The translations under genes and the position numbers were made by a program. Positions 27,064 through 35,455 of a stretch of 64,000 nt of DNA are shown here, piece after piece; the stretch's first letter is position 1; each line of letters begins with the position of its first letter. This stretch comes from Pseudomonas sp. G2-4 (GTDB lineage Bacteria; Pseudomonadota; Gammaproteobacteria; Pseudomonadales; Pseudomonadaceae): contig NZ_CP125957.1 in NCBI RefSeq assembly GCF_030064125.1, positions 5,855,001 to 5,919,000 on the forward strand, given 5' to 3'. The notes under the pieces are model-generated. The model saw nothing but the letters and a program-made list of their open reading frames with translations, searched no databases and was not told the DNA's origin.

Positions 27064-27507
27064 TCATGCTTTGAGAGGAATATTTCGCATAGTCACCAGA
27101 GCGGTGGCGCAAAGGGTTTCCTTGCCTTGTTTCACGGCAAACAAATCGGCAGCGGCAACCGTAGTGTTTTTCGATGCATTGATGACACGTCCCCTGGCTA
27201 GTAGCATTTCACCATCCGCCGGGGAAATTAGTTTGACAGTGAAATCTGTAGTCATATTTATCCAGCCAGGTGGCAGCAAGGTTCCGGCGGCGGAACCTCC
27301 GGCAAAGTCAGCCAACGCTCCGATGATACCACCTTGAAAGTAGCCGTTATGCTGGGTGAGTTCTTTGCGCGCTGGTTGTTCAATTTCACAATGACCTGGC
27401 TTCAGGTAGTTATAATGAAATCCCAGTAATTTTGCCGCTGGCATACTGAGTACCGCTCCTTGAACGTGCTTGTCAAAGTCGGGATTGCTTGCAGTGAAAT
27501 CTTCCAT
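27064..27507 (-). CDS. PaaI-type hotdog thioesterase, last gene of the fatty-acid cluster
   Basis: A 147-residue hotdog-fold protein of the PaaI/YiiD type, with the active-site helix region NGYFQGGIIGALADFAGGSA (Gln replacing the more usual His before Gly-Gly) and TTDFTVKLISPADGEMLLARG. ATG 27507 (MEDFTASN) has AAGGA eight bases upstream and is preferred to the ATG 24 bases earlier. It starts 36 bp after the fatty acyl-AMP ligase stop. It may hydrolyse acyl-ACP or acyl-CoA at the end of the pathway or remove stalled acyl groups. Confidence 0.82.
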   Translation of the reverse strand: MEDFTASNPDFDKHVQGAVLSMPAAKLLGFHYNYLKPGHCEIEQPARKELTQHNGYFQGGIIGALADFAGGSAAGTLLPPGWINMTTDFTVKLISPADGEMLLARGRVINASKNTTVAAADLFAVKQGKETLCATALVTMRNIPLKA

Positions 27508-27543
27508 GGTATTTATCCTTATAGTCTGCATTTGTGAACGAAA

Positions 27544-29241
27544 CTAACCAAGCCATCGCTCAAGTTTTTTATCAATGTATTGAGTGCGTATTGCATTGCG
27601 CATGATTTTTCCACTACTGGTTTTCAGTAGTTTTCCAGGCATTAATAAAACAATGTCGTGGGGAGTAATCTCGTTGTTTAAAACCACTGCCTGTCGAATG
27701 ATCGAGATAATTTCGTCCCGCTCGATTTTCTTTCTCCATTCTCTTCGCACTTCTTGAACGATAATCAGTTTGTCTTCCGCGTCTAAGAGTGAAAACACCG
27801 CGCACGCCGAATTCTCTAGGCTATGGTGAGCTTTCGAAACATTGTGCTCAATATCATGCGGGTAATAATTCTTACCGCGAATAATGACCATATCCTTTAT
27901 TCTGCCCGTTACATATAACTCTCCTTGGTGAACAAATCCAAGGTCTCCGGTACGTAAATAAGGCGGTTGAATGTCCCCTGATAAATGATTTGCGAAGGTT
28001 CCTGCGGTGAGTAGCTCCTGGTTCCAGTAACCCCGTGCAATGTGAGGACCCGCTATCCAGATCTCTCCAATTTCGAACGGTGCGCGGACTTTTCGGGTTA
28101 GCGGATCAACAATTTCTATACGTGTTCCCCGCAACGCTTTACCCGAACCCACTAATGTTTGGCAGGATGCCGTATCCGTCGGCAGAATTCTTCCATCACG
28201 TAGCGCCTGCCTGTCAACGTTCAGTGTACTCGGGCCTGTTCCCTTGACTCCTCCTGACGCTTGTAACGTGCATTCGGCCAAGCCATAACAGGGATAAACA
28301 GCCTCTCTGCTGAAACCGAATCGCTGGAAAGCAGCCTGGAACTCACGCATTGTATCGTTACGAATTGGCTCGGCCCCATTGAATGCGACTTGCCAAGTGC
28401 CAAGATCCAGTTCGATATCCGGGTCTCGCTCAAGGGCTTTCACACAGGCACCAAAAGCAAAATTTGGTCCACCGCTGGTATGTGCTTGATAAATAGATAT
28501 TGCTTGAAGCCAGCGCAATGGCCAGCGCATGAATGTTACTGGCGACATCAGAACGCTGGTTGCGCCGACAAACATCGGTTGAAAAATGTTACCGATGAGA
28601 CCCTGGTCGTGATAATGCGGAACCCACCCTACGACTGTAGACGATTCGTCATGACTGAACGCATCGCGAATCATTGCCTGATTTGCAACAATATTTGCAT
28701 GCGTCACCATGACGCCTTTAGGGGTGGATGTGGAACCCGACGTATACTGAATAAACGCCAAGTCCTCAGCATCGACTGCCAAGGAGTCGGGGAAAAACCT
28801 AGACTGTTGACGCGTCCCCAAGTCGTCCATCTCAAGCCATGACAACGACTCTCGATGATCTTGATCCTGAAGAGAACTGCTTAGTGCCTTGAGTGTAATA
28901 ATCAGACGTGGGGAGCAGTCGTCGATTATGCCTTGTAGCGTGCGTTGTGAGCGTTTTTTATTGGGTGGGCAGAGGGGTACAGCGACCACTCCTGCGTACA
29001 GGCAGCCAAAAAAAGCGATGATGAAATCTAATCCCGCAGGGAATATTAATAACGCTCTATCACCACGCTGAGTTGTCTCTAATAGACGGCCGGCAAACTG
29101 CCTCGCCTCAATTCTCAACTGTGCAAAGGTCAGCTCTTTTTCCGTCAACAATTTTTCACTAAGAAAAATATAGGCAGGTTTTTCCGGGTAAAGCTCGCTA
29201 TGGCTGTCTAGGCAGTCGGTCATCAAACGAAATTTTTGCAT
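27544..29241 (-). CDS. fatty acyl-AMP ligase (FAAL)
   Basis: A 565-residue adenylate-forming enzyme that activates a free fatty acid as acyl-AMP and, in this family, hands it to an acyl carrier protein. ATP-binding motif YTSGSTSTPKG is at 166-176, FNGAEPI at 288-293, YGLAECT at 319-325, TGDLG at 431-435, and the C-terminal lysine lies in KTSSGKIMR near 545. Length and the FAAL-like start (DCLDSHSELYPEKPAYIFL) favour FAAL over acyl-CoA ligase. Its start overlaps the type II thioesterase by 19 bp, and an ACP is in the same operon, which together indicate loading of a fatty acid onto that ACP. Confidence 0.92.
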   Translation of the reverse strand: MQKFRLMTDCLDSHSELYPEKPAYIFLSEKLLTEKELTFAQLRIEARQFAGRLLETTQRGDRALLIFPAGLDFIIAFFGCLYAGVVAVPLCPPNKKRSQRTLQGIIDDCSPRLIITLKALSSSLQDQDHRESLSWLEMDDLGTRQQSRFFPDSLAVDAEDLAFIQYTSGSTSTPKGVMVTHANIVANQAMIRDAFSHDESSTVVGWVPHYHDQGLIGNIFQPMFVGATSVLMSPVTFMRWPLRWLQAISIYQAHTSGGPNFAFGACVKALERDPDIELDLGTWQVAFNGAEPIRNDTMREFQAAFQRFGFSREAVYPCYGLAECTLQASGGVKGTGPSTLNVDRQALRDGRILPTDTASCQTLVGSGKALRGTRIEIVDPLTRKVRAPFEIGEIWIAGPHIARGYWNQELLTAGTFANHLSGDIQPPYLRTGDLGFVHQGELYVTGRIKDMVIIRGKNYYPHDIEHNVSKAHHSLENSACAVFSLLDAEDKLIIVQEVRREWRKKIERDEIISIIRQAVVLNNEITPHDIVLLMPGKLLKTSSGKIMRNAIRTQYIDKKLERWLG

Positions 29242-29954
29242 TCAACCCTCCTGTTGCTTTTTGCGCTCAGGGAATGATGAATTATGTCGATCAGCCCTTG
29301 CGGCCGTGAAGTGTGGAAAAAGTGGTTGCCGCTCAACTCATGGAAACTGAAGGCCCCGGTCGTTCTCTCCTGCCACGCCATTAGTTCGTCAGTTTCAACC
29401 ACAGGATCATGGGTGGCATAGATGGCGCTGATAGGACATTTCAACGTGTGCATGGGATGGCATTGATAAGTTTCTACCAGAGCCAAATCACTCCGGATGA
29501 TCGGTATAAGTGTATTGAACAGTCGGCTGTTGGTACCGATTGCGTCCGGAACACCGCCATAAGCCATCAATTCATTCAGAAACGCTTGGTCCGATAGGTC
29601 ATGGATCGGCGCCAGACGTGCTGCCAACTGTGGTGCGCGTCTACCCGAGACAAATAAATGCATCACTTGAACAGTATTGCGAATTGAAAGCTTGCGGGCG
29701 ACTTCATAAGCCAATACTGCACCCATGCTATGACCGTACAACGCGAGTGGCTGGCTCTCATGACTGAGCTGTTCAGCGACATGAGCAGATAAGCTGTCGA
29801 CATCGGTAAACGTGTCTCGTTTGGCAGGCCCGTCGAAACATTCTAGTTTGATTCTTCGAATGGTTTCCGAGAGACGGGATCCCCACCCGTTATAAGTCGC
29901 GTTACTGCCACCTGCGTGAGGAAAACAGATCAGGGAGATGTTTTGTGTGTGCAT
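29223..29954 (-). CDS. type II thioesterase (GrsT/RifR-like)
   Basis: A 243-residue alpha/beta-hydrolase of the kind that edits carrier-protein-bound acyl chains in NRPS/PKS and related pathways. The N-terminal LICFPHAGGSNATY and the nucleophile motif GHSMG (74-78) are diagnostic, with Asp in ATHDPVVETDE and catalytic His in SGNHFFH near 214. It overlaps the FAAL gene by 19 bp and follows the P450 by 20 bp. With no megasynthase in the cluster, it probably acts on the stand-alone ACP, either releasing the product or clearing misloaded acyl groups. Confidence 0.9.
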   Translation of the reverse strand: MHTQNISLICFPHAGGSNATYNGWGSRLSETIRRIKLECFDGPAKRDTFTDVDSLSAHVAEQLSHESQPLALYGHSMGAVLAYEVARKLSIRNTVQVMHLFVSGRRAPQLAARLAPIHDLSDQAFLNELMAYGGVPDAIGTNSRLFNTLIPIIRSDLALVETYQCHPMHTLKCPISAIYATHDPVVETDELMAWQERTTGAFSFHELSGNHFFHTSRPQGLIDIIHHSLSAKSNRRVECKNFV

Positions 29955-29974
29955 TTCACCTTATCCCGGTAGAG

Positions 29975-31225
29975 TCAGACAAACTGAACATCGAGAGACG
30001 ATAAGCTTCGAACGATGAAACTGCCTGCCTGCCAAGTCGGTTTGCTGTGACGGCGTACCAAGCGAGGCCCTTCCAACAATCTGGAAAGTACCGCCTGCAT
30101 CTGGCGCTCGGCTAACAATGCACCTAAGCAACCGTGCATACCGTAGCCGAATGCTAAATGCCCCTTCGTCTTACGCTCAATATCAAAGCGATCAGCAGCA
30201 GGAAAAACGCGCTCATCCCTATTGGCCGAACCCAAACACAGTAGAATCTGATCCCCTGCTTTAATAACGTGCCCATCCAGGATCAACTCTTTTGTCGCGA
30301 AGCGTTTGGTATGTTGAAGAGGAGTCTCGAAACGCAAAACTTCTTGTACACAACAGGGGATTAGCTGCGGTCGCTGCTGGAGTAAGCGGTATTGCTCTGG
30401 ATGCTCCAGCAACGCATTTATGCCGTTGCCAATCAGGCTTTTGGTGGTTTCGTTTCCGGCAACAAAGCACATGATGCAGACGAAGATCAGCTCCTCATGA
30501 GTCAAGCGATCACCATCGATTTGCAGATCAAGTAGTTGACTGATCAAGTCTTGCCTTGGATTATTCTTACGCTCGGCAATGACACTGGAGAGATACTCCA
30601 TATATTCATCAAGAACATTACTGACTTTTTCAAAATCGTCCTTGACCATCAATCCAGGCTCTAATAGAAAGCGGATGGCATGGGTCCAAGCATCGATAGT
30701 CGAGTGCATTTCGGCAGGTAGCCCGATCCATTCGCACATGACTCGCAGCGGCGTGGGTTGGGCTAGGCCGGATATGATGTCCATACCTCCTTGCTGATAG
30801 GCGTCCCGCAGCAAGTCTTGGATAGTGTCTTCTATAGAGCTTTGCAACTGATCTATCGCCGACTGCGAAAACGCGATGTTCATCAATTTTCTCAAACGAT
30901 GATGGTCGGGATTCTCGGTGAATACGATTGATTTGTAGGCCAGCCGCTGAAACGGTGCGTTATCGCGACCAAACTTAGCGGCCTGATTATCAACCAGTTT
31001 CGGAATAATGCTTGCATTGCAGCTACGATCACGCAGAACACTCATGACATCAGCATGTCGGGTGACGACCCACATACCCAACACTTTGTGCAGAGGGTTC
31101 AGCTCACGTAACTGGCGGTAAACACCGTACGGTGTCTCACGAAATTCAGCGGAAAAAGGGTTGAAGCGGGGTAAATTCATTAATTTACCGGGTATCAACG
31201 TGTGATCCTGAGCACCATCAGACAT
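29975..31225 (-). CDS. cytochrome P450
   Basis: A 416-residue soluble bacterial P450. The I-helix oxygen-activation motif AGNETT is at 256-261, ExxR at 295-298 (EVLR) and the heme-cysteine loop FGYGMHGCLG at 359-368. Size and the IVFTENPDHHRLRKLMNIAF segment are typical of class I enzymes that need separate ferredoxin partners; none is encoded nearby, so host redox proteins would be used. In this cluster it most likely hydroxylates or epoxidises an ACP-bound or free modified fatty acid. Confidence 0.93.
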   Translation of the reverse strand: MSDGAQDHTLIPGKLMNLPRFNPFSAEFRETPYGVYRQLRELNPLHKVLGMWVVTRHADVMSVLRDRSCNASIIPKLVDNQAAKFGRDNAPFQRLAYKSIVFTENPDHHRLRKLMNIAFSQSAIDQLQSSIEDTIQDLLRDAYQQGGMDIISGLAQPTPLRVMCEWIGLPAEMHSTIDAWTHAIRFLLEPGLMVKDDFEKVSNVLDEYMEYLSSVIAERKNNPRQDLISQLLDLQIDGDRLTHEELIFVCIMCFVAGNETTKSLIGNGINALLEHPEQYRLLQQRPQLIPCCVQEVLRFETPLQHTKRFATKELILDGHVIKAGDQILLCLGSANRDERVFPAADRFDIERKTKGHLAFGYGMHGCLGALLAERQMQAVLSRLLEGPRLVRRHSKPTWQAGSFIVRSLSSLDVQFV

Positions 31226-31250
31226 CGTGAGGTTCCTTCCATCAGATTGA

Positions 31251-32114
31251 TTATCGGATAGCTTGAAGTTGGAGTCTCAACAACTGAATTTTTCCGAACT
31301 GAAAACCGTAAGCCGACATCTTCAAGTAGCGTAGATAACGGGTAACGACTGCATCGCCGACACGTTCCGCAGCAACTGCCTTATTGGCTGACAACCGGCG
31401 ATACCACTCTTCACACGTTCTCGCATAATCCAGCCGGCCATTGTCGACACGTTGAATTTCGAAGATTCCCTCCGCCGCTTGAGCTAATTCTGCCAACGTG
31501 GGCAGGTCGGCATTGGGAAATATTTCCTCATTGAAAAAAGTGCTTGCTTGTTCTCTGGACATGGAACCATAAGCAATTGTTTGTAACGAAAGCCGCCCCT
31601 CGGGTTTCAACCAGTCTCGGCAGGAAGTGAAGAACCTCCGGTAGATTGCTATTTTCTCTTCAATACTATCTGAAGGAGAAGCGAAGTGCTCAAAGGCTCC
31701 AATGGAAATAATTCCATCAAATGGTGTTGCAGGGACGAACTCCTGCCAGTTTTTTACCTCTATAGCCACCTTCGAATATAACTGCCTTTGTATATAAACC
31801 GCTTGCTGATCACTCAGCGTCAGTCCGACGGCGCGCTTGATATTTGGCATATTCTCCAGCGCATCAAGCACGCCCCCCCACCCGCAGCCAATATCAAGCA
31901 CCGATTGTAAATTGCCCGCATCAATGGCCTCAAGGTGATACGCTATTTTGTTTAATTGTGCACTCTCCAAGGTTTCACTACCGGCCCATACAGCGCAAGA
32001 GTAGGAAAGTGTTGGATCCAGCCACAACTCATAAAAGTCGTTACCCACATCATAATGATGGCGTATCGCTTTCGACTCTTCTTCCAGTCGATGCTCGGTT
32101 GTTAAAGCGTTCAT
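31251..32114 (-). CDS. cyclopropane/mycolic-acid-synthase-type SAM methyltransferase
   Basis: A 287-residue methyltransferase of the cyclopropane fatty acid synthase family. HHYDVGNDFYELWLD (19-33) and LSYSCAVW (36-43) are family hallmarks; SAM motif I is VLDIGCGWGG (72-81). It is much shorter than chromosomal Cfa (about 380-395) and equals the length of mycobacterial CmaA/MmaA enzymes, which act on carrier-protein-bound chains. Its ATG overlaps the ACP stop (ATGA), and a desaturase lies upstream. I infer methylation or cyclopropanation of the double bond of an acyl-ACP. Confidence 0.9.
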   Translation of the reverse strand: MNALTTEHRLEEESKAIRHHYDVGNDFYELWLDPTLSYSCAVWAGSETLESAQLNKIAYHLEAIDAGNLQSVLDIGCGWGGVLDALENMPNIKRAVGLTLSDQQAVYIQRQLYSKVAIEVKNWQEFVPATPFDGIISIGAFEHFASPSDSIEEKIAIYRRFFTSCRDWLKPEGRLSLQTIAYGSMSREQASTFFNEEIFPNADLPTLAELAQAAEGIFEIQRVDNGRLDYARTCEEWYRRLSANKAVAAERVGDAVVTRYLRYLKMSAYGFQFGKIQLLRLQLQAIR

Positions 32115-32386
32115 TTTTCCGACTTCCTGTCCCCACCCATGATCAAACCAGTCACGGCCTTGATACTGGGATTATCGAACAACTCTTCTGCTGAGATTTC
32201 CACGCCATATTTTTGTTCGATTTCGATCAACAAAGATACTGCCAAGGAAGAGTCCAGCCCCAACTCACCGAAATCTTTATTTTCATCGATGCTGATTCCG
32301 GGAGCATTGAGAAGCTCGCCTATCTGGTCCTTACACCATTGGACTACGGTGTCTTTTTCTATCGAGACAGATTCATATGCAGTCAT
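32111..32386 (-). CDS. acyl carrier protein
   Basis: A 91-residue stand-alone carrier protein with the phosphopantetheine motif ELGLDSSLAV; the attachment Ser is residue 46. It starts at ATG 32386 with AAGGA upstream and overlaps the methyltransferase start by 4 bp. It differs from the housekeeping AcpP, which carries DSLD(T/S), so it is probably dedicated to this cluster and loaded by the FAAL. Confidence 0.92.
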   Translation of the reverse strand: MTAYESVSIEKDTVVQWCKDQIGELLNAPGISIDENKDFGELGLDSSLAVSLLIEIEQKYGVEISAEELFDNPSIKAVTGLIMGGDRKSEK

Positions 32387-32402
32387 GATTGAATTTTCCT
32401 TA

Positions 32403-33392
32403 TTAGAGAGGTTGTACGTTTCTTTTTTTACGGCTGGTTCTTCGTTGCAATGTGGGGACTCGTAAATCCCACGCCACCCCCATCAAGCACAAGCCACGGA
32501 TAAACCAGTAACCAGGATCGAATACTGACCATTGCAACCCAAATGAAGGAGACTCGGGGAATGCATGGTGATTGTTGTGCCATGACTCCCCGAAGGTGAC
32601 TAAGCCAAATAAACCACCATTGCGGCTGAAATCTTTGGATTGATAAGGTCGAGTACCGAACCGATGAAGTAAGGAGTTGATGGACCAAATGATGTGACCC
32701 ACGACGAACATGCGGATAGCCCCTCCCCAAAGGAAGCCGCTCAACGCGCCCCATAAAGATTGGCTAAGGAGTCCGCCCAGTAACGCCGGCGCTAGCAGGC
32801 CAAGAAAGACCCACGTGTAGTAATGACGCGCCGTTTTGGCGATGAGTGGATCTCGAATCAAATCTGGCGAGTAATAGGCAACGTTGGGGTAATCGTGCTC
32901 CTTCATCCACATGAAGTGTGAGTGCGCCAGCCCCTTGATGAGGCCTGCTAATCCGGAGCCATGCAGATTGGGTGAGTGCGGGTCGCCTGGTTGATCACTC
33001 AACTCGTGGTGACGCCTATGCATGGCCACCCATGACAGTAGGGCCCCCTGCCCGGCCATGGAACCCAGTATCGTTAAGACAACACCAACTGTTGGCTTGG
33101 CCTTAAACGAGCGGTGAGTAAAGTATCGATGATAGCCCACGCTGACGCCGATCCCAGTCAGTGCCCAAAAGGCAATGAACAAACCAATATCTAAAGCGCT
33201 CACAGGGATGTAAAATGCCAACAAGCCCGCAAGAACAACGCCAAACATAGGAAGAATATCAAACAGCAGGAAATGTTTACGCTGAAGTCGATGAAAGTAC
33301 GGACTACTTATCGCTTTGCGTTTCAGATCTTTACGTCCGGCTTTATCTTGGGAAAATTGATCTACTTCGGGTGAGCGCGCAGCACTGTCCAT
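32403..33392 (-). CDS. fatty acid (acyl) desaturase, membrane-bound
   Basis: A 329-residue membrane di-iron desaturase of the Delta-9/stearoyl type. The three histidine boxes are HRYFTH (88-93), HRRHH (125-129) and HNNHH (about 276), with hydrophobic pairs between (FDILPMFGVVLAGLLAFY, LDIGLFIAFWALTGIGVSVG). It starts at ATG 33392, two codons inside the first possible start. It is followed after 16 bp by the ACP gene. It should set a double bond that the methyltransferase downstream can modify. Confidence 0.92.
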   Translation of the reverse strand: MDSAARSPEVDQFSQDKAGRKDLKRKAISSPYFHRLQRKHFLLFDILPMFGVVLAGLLAFYIPVSALDIGLFIAFWALTGIGVSVGYHRYFTHRSFKAKPTVGVVLTILGSMAGQGALLSWVAMHRRHHELSDQPGDPHSPNLHGSGLAGLIKGLAHSHFMWMKEHDYPNVAYYSPDLIRDPLIAKTARHYYTWVFLGLLAPALLGGLLSQSLWGALSGFLWGGAIRMFVVGHIIWSINSLLHRFGTRPYQSKDFSRNGGLFGLVTFGESWHNNHHAFPESPSFGLQWSVFDPGYWFIRGLCLMGVAWDLRVPTLQRRTSRKKRNVQPL

Positions 33393-33474
33393 CGTCAATC
33401 ACTCCGTGACATATCGTTAAGTTCGCTAAACTTGGCGCTTATTATTGTGTTGGATAATAATCGCAGTCCTCGCG

Positions 33475-33876
33475 TCAGCTAACTACAAGAAAAGAAGCGC
33501 TGGCTCGGACCACTCGCTCATCTCCAGCGCTAATATAACTGTTAGCAAAAACCAATCGGCTTCCGGTTTTTTGAATATCCACCACGGCTTCCAACCAATC
33601 GCCTATCTTGGCGGAACCGGCAAAATCAGTTGTGAGTGTAGTCGTCACGAGTTTGAGAGGTGGGTCTTTCGAGAAAGCTGCGCTGTAACCTAGGGCGACA
33701 TCGGCCAGCGCCATGAATAGGCCTCCGTGGGCGAGTCCACGCGCATTGGCGTGTTTCTCCTGTACTCGAATGCCAATCGTAAAACCTTCAGTATTTTCCC
33801 GATAATAGAAGGGACCTAGAAGATCCAGAAAAGGGCTGCTTCTAAATAACGGCTTGAAATCCTGCGGAACTTCCAT
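33475..33876 (-). CDS. hotdog-fold thioesterase
   Basis: A 133-residue PaaI-like hotdog protein; the catalytic loop is HANARGLAHGGLFMALADVA, with the usual His-Gly-Gly. ATG 33876 has AAAGGAG directly upstream. It is the second thioesterase of this fold in the cluster; the two share little sequence outside the motif, so duplication is not recent. Its substrate is presumably an acyl-ACP or acyl-CoA made here. Confidence 0.87.
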   Translation of the reverse strand: MEVPQDFKPLFRSSPFLDLLGPFYYRENTEGFTIGIRVQEKHANARGLAHGGLFMALADVALGYSAAFSKDPPLKLVTTTLTTDFAGSAKIGDWLEAVVDIQKTGSRLVFANSYISAGDERVVRASASFLVVS

Positions 33877-33938
33877 TTTGCGCTCCTTTTTTATTTTAAT
33901 AAAAACATAGAACTCCGTAGTTTAATGAAATCATTAAC

Positions 33939-34727
33939 TCACGAAAGCGCTTCAGCTAAAAACTTCTTAATTTTTGTATTGACTATTTCGGCGTGGGTCA
34001 TATTGACCGAATGCGCGGCACCATCAATCTCCATAAATTGGCAATAAGTAATTCCTGCCTCTAGCTGCCTGACCTGCTCAATACTGATCGCACCGTCTTC
34101 ATTGCCCCATATGACGAGTGCCGGCATCTGCAACTTGCTCAACGCAGGAGCAAGATCATCGCGATCTGCCAATGCGTTAAAATTTAAACATAACGTGCTG
34201 TTATCAATCGTTTGCCATTTTTTGATCCAAGGTTCAGCCAGTTTTTTATCCGTACCCAAGATAAGTACCGACACACTTTGTGCAATTTCATCAGTCAAGG
34301 AGTTTTCAAGCCATGCACTAAGAAGCTGTGAATATACAACTTTCTGGTTTTCTTCTTCCACGCCCGCGTGTGTAGCGATCAAAACCAATGCTTGAACCTT
34401 TTCGGGGTAACGCAGTGCGGCCCGCAGACTAACGTAGCCACCTTGCGAAATACCCAATAAAACGGCCTTATCTATATTGAGGTGGACCAGCAGAGCAGAG
34501 AGGTCGTCTGCACTATCCCAGAGGCTGAAAGGCTCAGTGACGGAGGCATCCTGTCCATGCCCTCGTTGGTCCCACGTGATGATTCGATAGTGCTTACGTA
34601 ATACGCAAACCTGAGCATCGAACATGCTTTGGTCCATGAATAGACCATGGGAAAGTACTATCGCTACATCGCCATCAAGAGTGTCTGTAAAGCTAATCGG
34701 CCTTCCGTTAATCAGTGCAACGGTCAT
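33939..34727 (-). CDS. alpha/beta-hydrolase, first gene of the fatty-acid cluster
   Basis: A 262-residue alpha/beta-hydrolase. The oxyanion segment VLSHGLFMDQSMFDAQ, WDQRGHG, nucleophile elbow GISQGGY (Ser near 91), the Asp in VIWGNEDGAI and the C-terminal His in GAAHSVNM are all visible. ATG 34727 has AAGGAAG five bases before it; a start 20 codons upstream is less likely. As first gene of the operon it may hydrolyse or lactonise the product. Esterase, lactonase or haloperoxidase-like activity cannot be told apart from sequence. Confidence 0.87.
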   Translation of the reverse strand: MTVALINGRPISFTDTLDGDVAIVLSHGLFMDQSMFDAQVCVLRKHYRIITWDQRGHGQDASVTEPFSLWDSADDLSALLVHLNIDKAVLLGISQGGYVSLRAALRYPEKVQALVLIATHAGVEEENQKVVYSQLLSAWLENSLTDEIAQSVSVLILGTDKKLAEPWIKKWQTIDNSTLCLNFNALADRDDLAPALSKLQMPALVIWGNEDGAISIEQVRQLEAGITYCQFMEIDGAAHSVNMTHAEIVNTKIKKFLAEALS

Positions 34728-35097
34728 TTTATCTTCCTTGATATTAGGCAATGGCAATGAAAGTAGCTTAGGAATCGTCATTGTCAAATTTGTTGGCTAT
34801 CCTCAATCGTCACGAGTCGAGGAGCCCGAATTTCAGGCAAAATCGCCCCGAGTTCCGTAGGCATGCACTTCGTCTGATTCTGGCCAATTCAATTCTTGCC
34901 TGCGGCCACCGGCAGCTATGGGTCCAGGCTGTGTGAAAACGCACTAAATACGTCGCAAACTGAAAGTCGCGATGGTGCCAGTGGAATCAGCGGACGGAAG
35001 CGCGAATTTCCTTGATCAGTTGCATAGGCGTTCGTATTGCCGTTTGGGCCGCGTCAGCGACCCAAACAGTCGCTCACGAACGGCCAAGCGGCTTGGT
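34728..35097. other. region upstream of the fatty-acid cluster, with IS1182-type end
   Basis: No gene is supported. The part next to 34727 should hold the cluster promoter. The sequence GGCTGTGTGAAAAC near 34927 looks like the end of IS1182-family elements and fits the transposase remnant that follows. Confidence 0.45.
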
Positions 35098-35373
35098 TTA
35101 CGCCCTGATCGCCTCAAGCAGTCCTGCGATGCCGAAGATGCTCATCATTCGTTTGAGGTTGTAGGCGAGCACATGAAGGCTCATCTCAGTGCTCACCCTC
35201 GGCAGGGATTTGGTCAGGAAGTGGGTACTTCCCATCCAGTACTTGAGCGTTCCGAAAGGATGTTCAACAGTCTGGCGGCGAACCTTCATCTTCCCCGGGT
35301 CATGTTCTAGCCGAACCCTATGAGTTTCCATGGATGACGGCCATCGAGTGCACCTGAGCCACTGATTTGCCAT
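35098..35373 (-). pseudogene. IS1182-family transposase remnant (C-terminal part)
   Basis: About 91 codons matching the end of IS1182-type DDE transposases: RRQTVEHPFGTLKYWMGSTH and MSLHVLAYNLKRMMSIFG. The rest of the roughly 450-residue protein is missing. With the IS66 remnant at 25703 it brackets the interval that contains the OsmC gene and the fatty-acid cluster. Confidence 0.87.
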
Positions 35374-35384
35374 CGCCGGCCAAA

Positions 35385-35400
35385 GCTACCAAATCGGTAG
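35385..35400. promoter_or_regulatory. operator-like palindrome before the XRE gene
   Basis: GCTACCAAATCGGTAG, a near-perfect inverted repeat, lies 55 bp before the XRE start. A twin site is at 25634. This is a plausible autoregulatory operator. Confidence 0.5.
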
Positions 35401-35455
35401 TATTTCGACCAGCAGCAAATTGCACCATGAGGTCACTGATTTACTAGATGACCTC

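Noticed and set aside
27064..34727. Polyyne (caryoynencin/protegenin-like) cluster
   Set aside because: FAAL, ACP and P450 fit, but only one desaturase is present where several are needed, and a cyclopropane-type methyltransferase is not part of polyyne clusters.
27064..34727. Phaseolotoxin cluster, since GInts are known to carry it
   Set aside because: No amidinotransferase, ornithine carbamoyltransferase or pht-like genes are present; the desaturase alone is not evidence.
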